Positions 35,511 to 44,451 of a stretch of DNA of 64,000 bases are shown piece after piece; positions within the stretch are counted from its first letter, which is position 1, and each line of letters opens with the position of its first letter. This stretch comes from Pseudomonas fluorescens. GTDB taxonomy: Bacteria > Pseudomonadota > Gammaproteobacteria > Pseudomonadales > Pseudomonadaceae. The stretch spans positions 186,001-250,000 of the forward strand of contig NZ_CABVII010000003.1 of assembly GCF_902497995.1 (NCBI RefSeq), given 5' to 3'. The translations under genes and the position numbers were made by a program. The notes under the pieces were generated by a model, which worked only from the letters and a program-made list of their open reading frames with translations, was not told where the DNA came from and made no database searches.

Positions 35511-37169
35511 TTAGTGAGCAACCGCCCCACTCGCCCCCAACCCCGTCTGCGAACGAACAAACTGCGGGAAGAACAGCGCCCGCTCCTTGACCCCGGCCGT
35601 AGACTTGTCCGTGATCGAGAAGAACCAGATCCCGATAAATGCAATGGCCATGGAGAACAGCGCCGGGTACTCATACGGGAAGATCGCCTTCTCGTGATGC
35701 AGAATCTGCACCCAAATGGTCGGCCCAAGCACCATCAAGCCAACAGCACTCACCAGACCCAACCAGCCACCGATCATCGCACCACGTGTGGTCAGCTTCT
35801 TCCAGTACATGGAAAGCAACAGCACCGGGAAGTTACAGCTCGCCGCGATCGAGAACGCCAGGCCCACCATGAATGCGATGTTCTGGCTTTCGAACAGGAT
35901 ACCCAGACCGATCGCCAGCACACCCAGGCAGATGGTGGTGATTTTCGAGACGCGGATCTCATCCTTGTCGTTGGCTTTGCCCTTCTTGATCACACTGGCG
36001 TAAAGGTCGTGGGACACCGCCGTGGCACCGGCCAGCGTCAGGCCGGCAACGACTGCCAGAATGGTCGCGAACGCTACCGCCGAGATAAAGCCCAGGAAAA
36101 TACTGCCACCCACCGCATTGGCCAGGTGTACCGCCGCCATGTTGTTGCCGCCCAACAGCGCGCCAGCCGCATCTTTAAAGGCCGGGTTGGTGCTGACCAG
36201 CAGGATGGCGCCAAAGCCGATGATGAAGGTAAGAATGTAGAAATAACCAATGAACCCGGTTGCATACAGCACACTCTTGCGAGCTTCTTTCGCGTCACTC
36301 ACGGTGAAGAAGCGCATCAGGATATGCGGCAGGCCAGCGGTACCGAACATCAGTGCCAGGCCAAGGGAGAACGCGGAGATCGGGTCTTTCACCAGACCGC
36401 CCGGGCTCATGATTGCCTCACCTTTAGGGTGAACCTTGATCGCCTCGGAGAACAGCGCGCTGAAGTCGAAGTTGACGTGCTTCATTACCATCAGCGCCAT
36501 GAACGAGGCACCGGACAGCAATAGCACGGCCTTGATGATCTGCACCCAAGTGGTCGCCAGCATGCCGCCGAACAACACATACATGCACATCAGGATACCG
36601 ACCAGGATCACCGCGACGTAATAGTCGAGACCGAACAGCAGCTGAATCAGCTTGCCGGCACCGACCATCTGCGCGATCAGGTAGAACGCTACCACCACCA
36701 GCGAACCGCAAGCGGACAACGTGCGGATCTGGGTTTGCCCGAGGCGATAGGAGGCCACGTCGGCAAAGGTGTATTTACCCAGGTTACGCAGGCGTTCGGC
36801 GATCAGGAACAGAATGATCGGCCAGCCCACCAGGAAGCCGATCGAGTAGATCAGGCCGTCGTAGCCGGAGGTGAACACCAGGGCGGAAATACCCAGGAAG
36901 GACGCCGCGGACATGTAGTCACCGGCAATCGCCAGGCCGTTCTGGAAGCCGGTGATCTTGCCGCCCGCCGCATAGTAGTCGGCCGCCGAATTGTTGCGCT
37001 TGGAGGCCCAGTAGGTAATGCACAGGGTCAAGCCGACGAACGCCACGAACATCAGGATCGCGGACACGTTGAGCGGTTGTTTGTGCACTTCGCCGGTCAG
37101 TGCTTCAGCCGCCCAGGCGCCAGGTGCAAAGGCTGCGATGCTCAATAGAGCCATTAGACGCCGGATCAT
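35511..37169 (-). CDS. actP: Cation/acetate symporter ActP
   Basis: Sodium:solute symporter family permease of 552 residues for acetate and other short monocarboxylates. It has an N-terminal signal-like segment ([15 protein letters not shown]), about thirteen transmembrane helices, and the ActP motifs [33 protein letters not shown] and [24 protein letters not shown]. The ATG overlaps the stop of the small DUF485 gene upstream by four bases, the standard yjcH-actP arrangement. No acs gene is present nearby. Well supported. Confidence 0.95.
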   Translation of the reverse strand: MIRRLMALLSIAAFAPGAWAAEALTGEVHKQPLNVSAILMFVAFVGLTLCITYWASKRNNSAADYYAAGGKITGFQNGLAIAGDYMSAASFLGISALVFTSGYDGLIYSIGFLVGWPIILFLIAERLRNLGKYTFADVASYRLGQTQIRTLSACGSLVVVAFYLIAQMVGAGKLIQLLFGLDYYVAVILVGILMCMYVLFGGMLATTWVQIIKAVLLLSGASFMALMVMKHVNFDFSALFSEAIKVHPKGEAIMSPGGLVKDPISAFSLGLALMFGTAGLPHILMRFFTVSDAKEARKSVLYATGFIGYFYILTFIIGFGAILLVSTNPAFKDAAGALLGGNNMAAVHLANAVGGSIFLGFISAVAFATILAVVAGLTLAGATAVSHDLYASVIKKGKANDKDEIRVSKITTICLGVLAIGLGILFESQNIAFMVGLAFSIAASCNFPVLLLSMYWKKLTTRGAMIGGWLGLVSAVGLMVLGPTIWVQILHHEKAIFPYEYPALFSMAIAFIGIWFFSITDKSTAGVKERALFFPQFVRSQTGLGASGAVAH

Positions 37170-37477
37170 CGCTGAGCCTCCTTGAGAATCGCATTGTTCA
37201 GGTCGTCGAATTCGCCATTGGCGCGTCGTACGTAGATAGCCGTCAGGATAAAGGCCGAGAGAATCAGCCCGACACCAATGGGTATGCCCCAGGTAATCGA
37301 CGATTCAGGACTGATTTTCGCGCCCAGGATATGTGGCCCGTAAGCAATCAATAGGATGAATCCGGAGTAAAGCCCAAGCATGATCGCCGAAAGAATCCAG
37401 GCGAACCTTTCTCGCTTGCTAACCAGCTCCTTGAAGCGCGGGCTGTTTTGAATCGAGAGGTAAATGCTGTCGTTCAT
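37166..37477 (-). CDS. DUF485 family membrane protein (YjcH-like), partner of ActP
   Basis: Protein of 103 residues with two hydrophobic helices ([23 protein letters not shown] and [23 protein letters not shown]) and polar ends. It is the small membrane protein encoded immediately before actP in many proteobacteria and is presumed to assist the symporter. It overlaps actP by four bases. No motif beyond the hydrophobic pattern and the N-terminal [17 protein letters not shown] stretch is recognisable. The assignment is from context and pattern. Confidence 0.88.
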   Translation of the reverse strand: MNDSIYLSIQNSPRFKELVSKRERFAWILSAIMLGLYSGFILLIAYGPHILGAKISPESSITWGIPIGVGLILSAFILTAIYVRRANGEFDDLNNAILKEAQR

Positions 37478-37606
37478 TGTTTTTATCCTCGCAGCACAGA
37501 TGAAGTTGCAACGTCATCCACTCTATGCGGCTGCGGAACAGGTTCCAGACGACCTTAGTATTAGAACGACATGACGGAATCGCCATTTTCCAGCATGCAT
37601 TTAACA

Positions 37607-37698
37607 ATGTGGGAGCGGGCTTGCTCGCGAAGGCGTTGTGTCAGTCGATATCTATGTTGACTGACACAACGCCTTCGCGAGCAAGCCCGCTCCCACAT
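37607..37698. repeat. REPIN with 40-bp perfect stem
   Basis: Arms 37607-37646 and 37659-37698 are perfect reverse complements around a 12-base loop, the longest perfect hairpin in the window. The REP part is extended inward by GGCGTTGTGTCAGTC. Confidence 0.93.
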
Positions 37699-37709
37699 GG
37701 AAAAGCAAA

Positions 37710-37737
37710 GGCCGCTCGGCATAAATGCCGAACGGCC
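37710..37737 (-). terminator. Terminator of the betaine-type binding protein gene
   Basis: The minus-strand stem GGCCGTTCGGCAT/ATGCCGAGCGGCC is followed by TTTGCTTTT, 33 bases past the stop. Confidence 0.82.
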
Positions 37738-37770
37738 CTGGGAGGTGCCGACCAGACGGGTCAGCTCAAA

Positions 37771-38622
37771 TCATTTGGTCCAGTCCGCAACGCGTTCCGG
37801 GTGCTTGGCCACCCAGTCCTTCGCGGCAACTTCAGGCTTGGCACCTTCCTGAATCGCCAGCATCACTTCGCCGATTTCGTCTTTCGATGCCCACTGGAAG
37901 TTCTTCAGGAACTTGGCCACTTCCGGTGCCTTGGCTTCCAGGCCCTTGCTGCCGATGCTGTTCACGGTCTCAGCCGCGCCATAAACGCCTTTCGGGTCGT
38001 CCAGGAAGCGCAGTTTCCACTTGGCGAACATCCAGTGCGGCACCCAACCCGTGACGGCAATGGATTCCTGTTTCTTCTCGGCACGGGTCAGTTCGGCAAT
38101 CATGCCGGCGCCGGAACTGGCCTTGAGCTGATACCCGGTCAGATCGTAGTCCTTGATCGCTTGCTCGGTCTTGAGCATCACGCCCGAACCGGCGTCGATG
38201 CCAACAATGCGTTTTTTGAAGCTGTCGTCGGTTTTCAGATCTTCAAGCGACTTGGCTTTGACATACTCCGGCACGATCAAGCCGATCCTGGCGTCCTTGA
38301 AGTTCGGGCCGTAGTCGACCACCTGATCCTTGTTTTTGGTCCAGTAATCGCCGTGAGTCACCGGCAGCCAGGCTGAGAGCATGGCGTCGAGTTTGCCTGT
38401 GGCGACACCCTGCCACATGATCCCGGTGGCGACCGCTTGCAACTTCACGTCGTAATCGAGTTTCTGCTTGATCACTTCGGCTGCCACATGGGTGGTCGCA
38501 ACGCTATCGGACCAGCCGTCGACGTAACCGATGGTCACGGCTCCCTTCGCAGCCAACGCCTGGGTGGAGCCGATCGCAAGCGCCAGAGCGGCACTTGCGC
38601 CTAAAAGTCGTCGCATCTTCAT
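37771..38622 (-). CDS. Glycine betaine/choline-type ABC substrate-binding protein (OpuAC family), orphan
   Basis: Periplasmic binding protein of 283 residues with a signal peptide (MKMRRLLGASAALALAIGSTQALA). The OpuAC-like domain has VTIGYVDGWSDSVATTHVAAEVIKQKL and conserved Trp residues that build the quaternary-ammonium cage (MWQG, SAWLP, GWVPHWMF). No permease or ATPase gene is adjacent. Orphan binding proteins of this type in Pseudomonas are known to feed one shared choline/betaine/carnitine transporter, which I suggest here as inference. GGGGAAG precedes the ATG; MRRLLG two codons later is an alternative start. The exact ligand cannot be stated. Confidence 0.85.
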   Translation of the reverse strand: MKMRRLLGASAALALAIGSTQALAAKGAVTIGYVDGWSDSVATTHVAAEVIKQKLDYDVKLQAVATGIMWQGVATGKLDAMLSAWLPVTHGDYWTKNKDQVVDYGPNFKDARIGLIVPEYVKAKSLEDLKTDDSFKKRIVGIDAGSGVMLKTEQAIKDYDLTGYQLKASSGAGMIAELTRAEKKQESIAVTGWVPHWMFAKWKLRFLDDPKGVYGAAETVNSIGSKGLEAKAPEVAKFLKNFQWASKDEIGEVMLAIQEGAKPEVAAKDWVAKHPERVADWTK

Positions 38623-38964
38623 CGTTACTTCCCCGAAAGTGCTGCGCTCGACGGATGCCGAGTCGCGTCAACGTATTGTTATGGTGCGCAGCGCCCCATC
38701 ACGCCCCACCGCAAACTCGTTCGAACATCAGCGCGATTTTTCCATGAGAGCACTGACGCCTCGATAATCAACCTGACGACAACAGCGACCTGCTCTGCCA
38801 GCGACCTCAAGGCATCGAGAAACGACATCAGAAAGCCATTAATCCAGACCACCGAAAGTCCGCCGGCCAATCCGCCCGAACTTTGCATGTCAAAATCATG
38901 CAAGCCACCAGGCACGCGGCAAATGCAGGTAATATGCGCGGCTTTGCTCCCAGACGGCCTGACC
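38623..38964. other. Divergent intergenic region before the GH17-type gene
   Basis: The 342-base gap contains the promoters of both divergent genes. A small hairpin TTGCATG/CATGCAA occurs at 38883-38903 and TAATATG near 38935 may be a -10 element for the rightward gene. No gene is seen. Confidence 0.5.
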
Positions 38965-40518
38965 ATGCCCGCGACATCGCGCTTTCCTTTTTTTGCTTAT
39001 CTGTTTGCCTGCCTGCTGGGGCTTTTTGCCCTGGGTGGCTTCTGGTACGGCCTCGGCAAACCCGTGATTCTGCCGGACGTGGCCAGCGCGACGCACAAGC
39101 TGCAATGTGCCTCCTACACCCCGTTCGACAAGGACCAGTCGCCGTTCGATGTGCCATTCAAGTTACGCCCCGAGCGCATGGACGCCGATCTCGCGCTGCT
39201 GGCCAAAAGCTTCGAATGCATTCGCACCTATTCCATGACCGGTCTTGAAGCCCTACCCGATCTGGCGCGCAAGCACGGTCTGAAGTTGATGATCGGTGCC
39301 TGGGTCAACAGCAACCCGGTGGACACCGAGAAAGAGGTCGACCTGCTGATCGCCTCGGCCAACGCCAACGCGGACGTGGTGACGTCGGTGATCGTCGGCA
39401 ACGAAGCCTTGTTGCGCAAGGAAATCACCGGAGCGCAACTGGCCAGGCTGATTAATAAAGTCAAAAGCCAGGTCAAACAGCCTGTCACTTATGCCGACGT
39501 CTGGGAGTTCTGGCTCAAGCACCCGGAAGTCGCGCCGGCAGTGGATTTCCTGACCATCCATTTGCTGCCGTACTGGGAAGATGATCCGTCGAACATCGAC
39601 GCTGCCCTGCAGCATGTGGCCGAAGTGCGTCAGGTATTCGGCAACAGGTTCGCACCCAAGGACGTGATGATTGGCGAAACCGGCTGGCCGAGCGAAGGCC
39701 GTCAGCGCGAAACCGCCCTGCCAAGCCGGGCCAATGAAGCCAGGTTCATTCGCGGTTTTGTCATCATGGCCGAGCAGCAAGGCTGGCATTACAACCTGAT
39801 CGAAGCCTTCGACCAACCGTGGAAACGCGCGAGCGAAGGTGCGGTCGGCGGGTACTGGGGGCTGTTCGATGCCGATCGCCAGGACAAGGGCGTGCTGGCA
39901 GGTCCGGTGTCGAACGTACCGTACTGGTCACAGTGGCTGGCGGTCGGCGGCTTGATCTTCCTCGGCACGCTGATCCTCGGCGGTCGTGTACGCAGCACGC
40001 GCGCGGCGCTGGTTCTGCCACTGCTCGGTGCACTGGCCGCCTGCTCGATCGGCGCCTGGGGTGACCTGGCCCGTGTCACTACCCGTTTTGCCAGTGAGTG
40101 GTTGTGGGTCGGGTTGCTGACGGCACTGAACCTGCTGGTGCTGGCCCATGCGGCACTGACCTTGAGCGCACGTACCGGTTGGCGTGGGCGGGCATTCCAT
40201 GTTCTGGAACGTCGGGCTGGCTGGTGGCTGGCAGCAGCAGGGTTCGCCGCGGCGGTGACGATGCTGGAACTGGTGTTCGATCCGCGCTATCGCAGCTTCC
40301 CGAGTGTGGCTTTTATCCTGCCAGCACTGGTTTACCTGTGCCGCCCGGTGAGCGTGCCGCGTCGGGAGATTGCCCTGCTGACCTTCATCATCGGCGCCGG
40401 GATTGCACCGCAGTTGTATCAGGAGGGGCTGCAGAACCAGCAGGCCTGGGGTTGGGCGCTGGTGAGTGTGTTGATGGTTGGAGCGTTGTGGCGCAGTTTG
40501 CGGGTTCGCAAAGGTTGA
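38965..40518 (+). CDS. GH17-like beta-glucan enzyme with membrane domain (annotated in Pseudomonas as beta-(1,6)-glucan synthase)
   Basis: Protein of 517 residues. An N-terminal membrane segment (FPFFAYLFACLLGLFALGGFWYGLG) is followed by a periplasmic domain of about 300 residues resembling glycoside hydrolase family 17: VGNEALLRKEITGAQL contains the acid/base Glu and MIGETGWPSEGR the nucleophile Glu. About seven transmembrane helices fill the C-terminal 200 residues. Such fusions may remodel or synthesise periplasmic glucans. I chose ATG 38965 (MPATSRFPFF); an upstream in-frame start would add 26 unlikely residues. A REP lies 23 bases after the stop. The reaction is inferred, the fold is well supported. 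Confidence 0.8.
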   Translation: MPATSRFPFFAYLFACLLGLFALGGFWYGLGKPVILPDVASATHKLQCASYTPFDKDQSPFDVPFKLRPERMDADLALLAKSFECIRTYSMTGLEALPDLARKHGLKLMIGAWVNSNPVDTEKEVDLLIASANANADVVTSVIVGNEALLRKEITGAQLARLINKVKSQVKQPVTYADVWEFWLKHPEVAPAVDFLTIHLLPYWEDDPSNIDAALQHVAEVRQVFGNRFAPKDVMIGETGWPSEGRQRETALPSRANEARFIRGFVIMAEQQGWHYNLIEAFDQPWKRASEGAVGGYWGLFDADRQDKGVLAGPVSNVPYWSQWLAVGGLIFLGTLILGGRVRSTRAALVLPLLGALAACSIGAWGDLARVTTRFASEWLWVGLLTALNLLVLAHAALTLSARTGWRGRAFHVLERRAGWWLAAAGFAAAVTMLELVFDPRYRSFPSVAFILPALVYLCRPVSVPRREIALLTFIIGAGIAPQLYQEGLQNQQAWGWALVSVLMVGALWRSLRVRKG

Positions 40519-40540
40519 TCTTCAGCGAGGCCGCTGGCCT

Positions 40541-40565
40541 CTTCGCGAGCAAGCCCGCTCCCACA
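40541..40565. repeat. Single REP copy between the GH17-type and LRR-kinase genes
   Basis: One GTGGGAGCGGGCTTGCTCGC-class copy (reverse orientation) without a nearby partner. Confidence 0.85.
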
Positions 40566-40646
40566 ATGGCGTCACATTTTTGCAGCTATCATGGCGCCCA
40601 TTCCCAGGGCGCCGAGCCCTCCCCTCGATCAATAGCGAATCTGCAC

Positions 40647-41960
40647 ATGGACACCCTTGCCCAACTGCGCGCCGGCCAACTGTCGGGCGTCACCCGCCTC
40701 GATCTCGCCTGCGGCCTGACGGAGTTTCCCCGGGAAATCTTCGACCTGGCGGACTCCCTGGAGGTGCTCAACCTCAGCGGCAACGCCTTGACCCATTTGC
40801 CGGACGACTTGCACCGGCTCAGCCGTTTGCGGGTGCTGTTCTGCTCGGACAATCTGTTCACCGAACTCCCCGCCTGCCTCGGCCAATGCGCCGCGCTGAC
40901 CATGGTCGGCTTCAAGGCCAATCACATCGAAACAGTGCCAGGTGCCGCCCTGCCACCGTTATTGCGTTGGCTGATCCTGACCGACAACCACATCAGCGAG
41001 CTGCCGACCGAGTTGGGTGAACGCCCGCACCTGCAAAAACTGATGCTGGCCGGCAACCGCTTGCAGCGTTTGCCCGACAGCCTGGGTCATTGTCATCGAC
41101 TCGAGCTGATCCGCATCGCCGCCAACCGGCTGACCGAACTTCCCGAGTGGTTGCTGACCCTGCCGAGCCTGGCCTGGCTGGCCTACGCCGGTAACCCGCT
41201 GGAAACCGAAGCCGATGCGGGCGCCCTTGAAGCGACCGCGAGCATCCCCTGGTCGCAACTGCGCCCGGAGCTGCAACTGGGCGAAGGTGCTTCGGGGGTG
41301 ATTCACCGGGCCGCATGGGAACAGCCGGGGCAACCGGCCACCCAGGTCGCGGTCAAACTCTACAAGGGCGAAATGACCAGCGATGGCTCGCCGTTGCATG
41401 AGATGAACGCGTGCATCACCGCAGGCCTGCACCCCCACCTGATCCGGATCGAAGGGCGGATCGTCGGGCATCCGCAAGCGCAGGCCGGGCTGGTGATGGA
41501 GCTGATCGATCCGGCTTACCGCAACCTGGCCGGGCTGCCGAGCCTGGCGTCCTGCAGCCGGGACGTCTACGCCAACGAGACCCGGTTCAGCGCTGGCGTG
41601 GCCTTGCGGATCGCCAGCGGTATCGCGCGAGCGGCCGAACATCTGCACCGCCAGGGCATCACCCACGGCGACCTCTATGGCCACAATATTCTGTGGAACG
41701 AGCAAGGTGATTGCCTGCTGGGGGACTTTGGTGCAGCGTCCTTTCATGCCACCGCGGACACCTTTGAAAGCCGCGCATTGCAACGGATCGAGGTGCGAGC
41801 GTTCGGGGTTCTGCTGGGGGAGCTGCTGGAGCGGGTTGATGCGGGGTTGAGCGATGAGGGGCGTGGGCGGTTGGAGGATTTGCAGCGGCGTTGCTGTCAG
41901 CCGCAGGTGCTGGCGCGGCCGGGGTTCGACGAGATTGTGCGGGAGTTGAAGAGTGGGTGA
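40647..41960 (+). CDS. Leucine-rich repeat protein fused to a Ser/Thr-type protein kinase
   Basis: Predicted cytoplasmic protein of 437 residues with no signal or membrane segment. Residues ~15-185 contain six to seven LRRs of the L..L.L..N.L..LP type (for example LEVLNLSGNALTHLPDDL). Residues ~205-437 form a kinase-like domain: glycine loop LGEGASG at 212-218, Lys237 in VAVKLYK, catalytic loop HGDLYGHNIL with Asp342 and Asn347, and DFG at 360-362, all intact. HGD instead of HRD is common in bacterial and lipopolysaccharide-type kinases. I chose ATG 40647 (MDTLAQLRAG). The LRRs probably recognise a partner; target and signal are unknown. A REPIN follows. Confidence 0.85.
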   Translation: MDTLAQLRAGQLSGVTRLDLACGLTEFPREIFDLADSLEVLNLSGNALTHLPDDLHRLSRLRVLFCSDNLFTELPACLGQCAALTMVGFKANHIETVPGAALPPLLRWLILTDNHISELPTELGERPHLQKLMLAGNRLQRLPDSLGHCHRLELIRIAANRLTELPEWLLTLPSLAWLAYAGNPLETEADAGALEATASIPWSQLRPELQLGEGASGVIHRAAWEQPGQPATQVAVKLYKGEMTSDGSPLHEMNACITAGLHPHLIRIEGRIVGHPQAQAGLVMELIDPAYRNLAGLPSLASCSRDVYANETRFSAGVALRIASGIARAAEHLHRQGITHGDLYGHNILWNEQGDCLLGDFGAASFHATADTFESRALQRIEVRAFGVLLGELLERVDAGLSDEGRGRLEDLQRRCCQPQVLARPGFDEIVRELKSG

Positions 41961-41974
41961 CCGCTGCGCGGTCG

Positions 41975-42055
41975 TTCGCGAGCAAGCCCGCTCCCACATT
42001 AGTCCGCGTTCGTCCTGCCGACTCGGTCAACTGTGGGAGCGAGCTTGCTCGCGAA
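41975..42055. repeat. REPIN, GTGGGAGCGGG class
   Basis: Arms at 41975-41997 and 42033-42055, with one mismatch in the right arm (GAGCGAGC for GAGCGGGC), lie between the convergent LRR-kinase and YebC-family genes. Confidence 0.88.
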
Positions 42056-42096
42056 GAGGGCCTGCCAGACAACATCGCTATCAATGAAAGTACAGA

Positions 42097-42801
42097 TCAA
42101 CCCGCCAACCCGACAAACATGTCCTGCACATCATCATGGTTATCCAGGCCTTCGAGGAACGCCTCGACTTCAGCCATCTGCTCGTCGCTCAGGCCGCTGA
42201 CCGGGTTCTTCGGCTGGTAGCCCAGCTTGGCCGACAACACCGTGAAGCCTTGTTCCGGCAGTGCTTTCTGTACCGCATCGAGGTCCGCAGGCTCGGTCAG
42301 GAACAGGGTCGCGCCGTCTTCACCCGGCTCGAAATCCTGGGCGCCGGCTTCGATGGCTGCCATTTCCGGATCGGCGTCCGGGGTGTCCGGGGATGCCTCG
42401 ATCATGCCGACATGGTTGAAATCCCAGGCCACCGAACCGGAAGCGCCGAGCTGGCCCTTGCGGAACGCGACGCGGATTTCAGCGACGGTGCGGTTGATGT
42501 TGTCGGTCACGCATTCAACGATCAGCGGCACCTGATGCGGTGCGAAGCCTTCGTAGGTCACGCGATGGTATTGCACGGTCTCGCCCAGCTGGCCCGAGCC
42601 TTTCTTGATCGCACGTTCCAGGGTTTCCCGGGGCATCGAAGCCTTTTTCGCCTGCTCGACCACCAGCCGCAGGTGCGCGTTGGTCGCTACATCGGCACCG
42701 TTACGCGCGGCAATGGTGATTTCTTTCACCAGTTTGCCGAAGATCTTGCCCTTGGCGTTAGATGCCGCTTCTTTGTGTTTAACCTTCCACTGTGCGCCCA
42801 T
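42097..42801 (-). CDS. YebC/PmpR (TACO1) family protein, YeeN-like
   Basis: Protein of 234 residues with the family signature near the N-terminus ([50 protein letters not shown]) and [28 protein letters not shown] in the centre. The family comprises DNA-binding regulators (PmpR) and ribosome-associated factors that help translate polyproline stretches. The atypical start [19 protein letters not shown], without the usual MAGHSKW, points to the YeeN-like paralogue rather than the ruvC-linked YebC. It stands alone, between a REPIN and the divergent vgrG-like gene. Confidence 0.88.
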   Translation of the reverse strand: MGAQWKVKHKEAASNAKGKIFGKLVKEITIAARNGADVATNAHLRLVVEQAKKASMPRETLERAIKKGSGQLGETVQYHRVTYEGFAPHQVPLIVECVTDNINRTVAEIRVAFRKGQLGASGSVAWDFNHVGMIEASPDTPDADPEMAAIEAGAQDFEPGEDGATLFLTEPADLDAVQKALPEQGFTVLSAKLGYQPKNPVSGLSDEQMAEVEAFLEGLDNHDDVQDMFVGLAG

Positions 42802-43012
42802 TACTCACTCTCTTATCTGTGGCGCCGAAACATCTATTGGCCGACGCTTTGCGCAAGTTTATACGGCCTAAAGTTGGCAATCGACCAAAAAATCCACCCG
42901 CTCGATCGGGTCATGAATCGACATCTTCACCGCTGGTTGTAGGGCGTTTCTGAATCGTCGATTTGCGGTGACTATAAGGGCCATGGTTTCGTACCCTCTT
43001 TGCCTGTATTCC

Positions 43013-44446
43013 ATGGCAGAAGCGCATTCGATGCTCAACGACAAGGAAAGCCCCTTCACCCTGACACTGCTCGAGGACGATTTGAGTTTTCAGGTGGTGC
43101 AGTTCAGCGGGCATGAAGCCCTCAACCAGCCCTATCGATTCGAGGTCGAGGTGATCGGCCTGCCGCCGGCCATGCCCTTCGACCAGTTGTTGCAACAGCC
43201 GTCGTTCCTCAGCCTGGGGCATGGCCAGGGTTTTCACGGCATCCTCCACAGCGCCAGTCACGAATACCGCGGTGCGCAACGGGTCGGTTACAAAATGGTG
43301 ATGGTGCCCTACCTGCAGGCACTGGACCGCAACAGCCGCCGCCGGGTCTTCCATGACCTCAGCGTGCCGATGATCCTGCGCCAGCTACTGGAGGACCATG
43401 ACCTGCCCGCTGGCAGCTATCGTTTTGAACTGGCGAACGGGCACTATCCGCTGCGACCGTTTTGCATCCAGTACGAGGAGAGCGACCTGGCGTTGCTGCA
43501 GCGCCTGTGCGAGGAAGAAGGCATTCACTATCACTTCGACCATCACCGCGACGGGCATGTGCTGGTGTTGGCCGACGACAGCCTGAGTTTCCCCCAGGAG
43601 CCGCTGCTGACGCCTTTCCAGGCTGACGCCCCGCTGGACAATACGCGGCCGGCGATCAGTGAGTTGTTTCAGCGCCATGACGCCCTGCCCTCGCACCCGC
43701 GAAGGGATGCCAGCAACCGTGGCGCGCAGAATGCCGGCGATGGCGCGGCCAACCATGCCTTAGGCAAGACTGCGCCGGGAATGGCCAGGCCCGATCCCGG
43801 CCAGGAGCAACGCAGCCGCCGACAGTTGCAGCGCCTGCGCTGCCTGCAGCAGCAGGTCCATGGCCAAAGCAACCACGGTGCCATGCGCAGCGCGCGGATC
43901 GTCCAGGTGACCGCGCATCCGCTCTCCTGTTTCAACGATCAATGGCTGCTCACCGAGACCCGCCACCAGGGGCGACAGCCTTCGACTCCGGCCCGGGACA
44001 GCAGTGCCCTGATGTATCGCAATCGGTTCAGCGCCATTCCCTGGTCAACGGAATTCCGCCCGGCGCTCAAGCAGGCCAGGCCGAGCATTCCGGGCTATCA
44101 GCCAGCCCGGGTGCTTGGCCAGCTCGGGCAACCGCCCGAGCTGGACGATCGCGGCCGAATGCAGGTCAGGCTGTGGCCAACGACGCACGCCGATCCGGAT
44201 GAGTCCGGCGGCCTCTGGCTGCCGCTCGCCGTTACAACGCCGGAGGGCTGGATCGATCCCGGCAGACTGCCAAAGGCTGGCAGCGAGGTGTTGATCAGCT
44301 TTCTCGACAGCGATCCGGACCGTCCGGTGCTGTGTGTCGGCCTGGGGCAGATTCACACGCCTGAACCTGCCCGCCCCCGTGAACCTCGCAGCGACACTCG
44401 CTTGCTGCTGGACTGGCTGCTGAATCGCTCGGACCTCACGCCCTGA
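43013..44446 (+). CDS. VgrG-like type VI secretion spike protein, short and divergent
   Basis: About 477 residues. The N-terminal gp27-like part is clear: FTLTLLEDDLSFQVVQFSGHEALNQPYRFEVEV, then VFHDLSVPMILRQLLEDHDLP and FCIQYEESDLALLQRLCEEEGIHYHFDH. The C-terminal gp5 OB-fold (GRMQVRLWPTTHADPDESGGLWLPLAVTTPEGWIDPGRLPKAGSEVLISFLDSDPDRPVLCVGL, residues ~390-450) is also present. After that the protein ends within ~30 residues, so the long beta-helix needle of typical VgrG is missing. The segment near residues 220-270 (RRDASNRGAQNAGDGAANH) is unusual. No T6SS gene is adjacent. The start is uncertain: ATG 43031 or 42983 are alternatives. Confidence 0.75.
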   Translation: MAEAHSMLNDKESPFTLTLLEDDLSFQVVQFSGHEALNQPYRFEVEVIGLPPAMPFDQLLQQPSFLSLGHGQGFHGILHSASHEYRGAQRVGYKMVMVPYLQALDRNSRRRVFHDLSVPMILRQLLEDHDLPAGSYRFELANGHYPLRPFCIQYEESDLALLQRLCEEEGIHYHFDHHRDGHVLVLADDSLSFPQEPLLTPFQADAPLDNTRPAISELFQRHDALPSHPRRDASNRGAQNAGDGAANHALGKTAPGMARPDPGQEQRSRRQLQRLRCLQQQVHGQSNHGAMRSARIVQVTAHPLSCFNDQWLLTETRHQGRQPSTPARDSSALMYRNRFSAIPWSTEFRPALKQARPSIPGYQPARVLGQLGQPPELDDRGRMQVRLWPTTHADPDESGGLWLPLAVTTPEGWIDPGRLPKAGSEVLISFLDSDPDRPVLCVGLGQIHTPEPARPREPRSDTRLLLDWLLNRSDLTP

Positions 44447-44451
44447 CGCTC

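Noticed and set aside
40098-40646. Upstream in-frame extension of the LRR-kinase gene
   Set aside because: It overlaps the GH17-type gene in another frame and passes through a REP; similarity starts only at ATG 40647.
43669-43966. Overlapping minus-strand frames in the middle of the vgrG-like gene as evidence for an inserted gene
   Set aside because: They lack ribosome sites and recognisable domains, and the plus-strand frame continues unbroken through the region.
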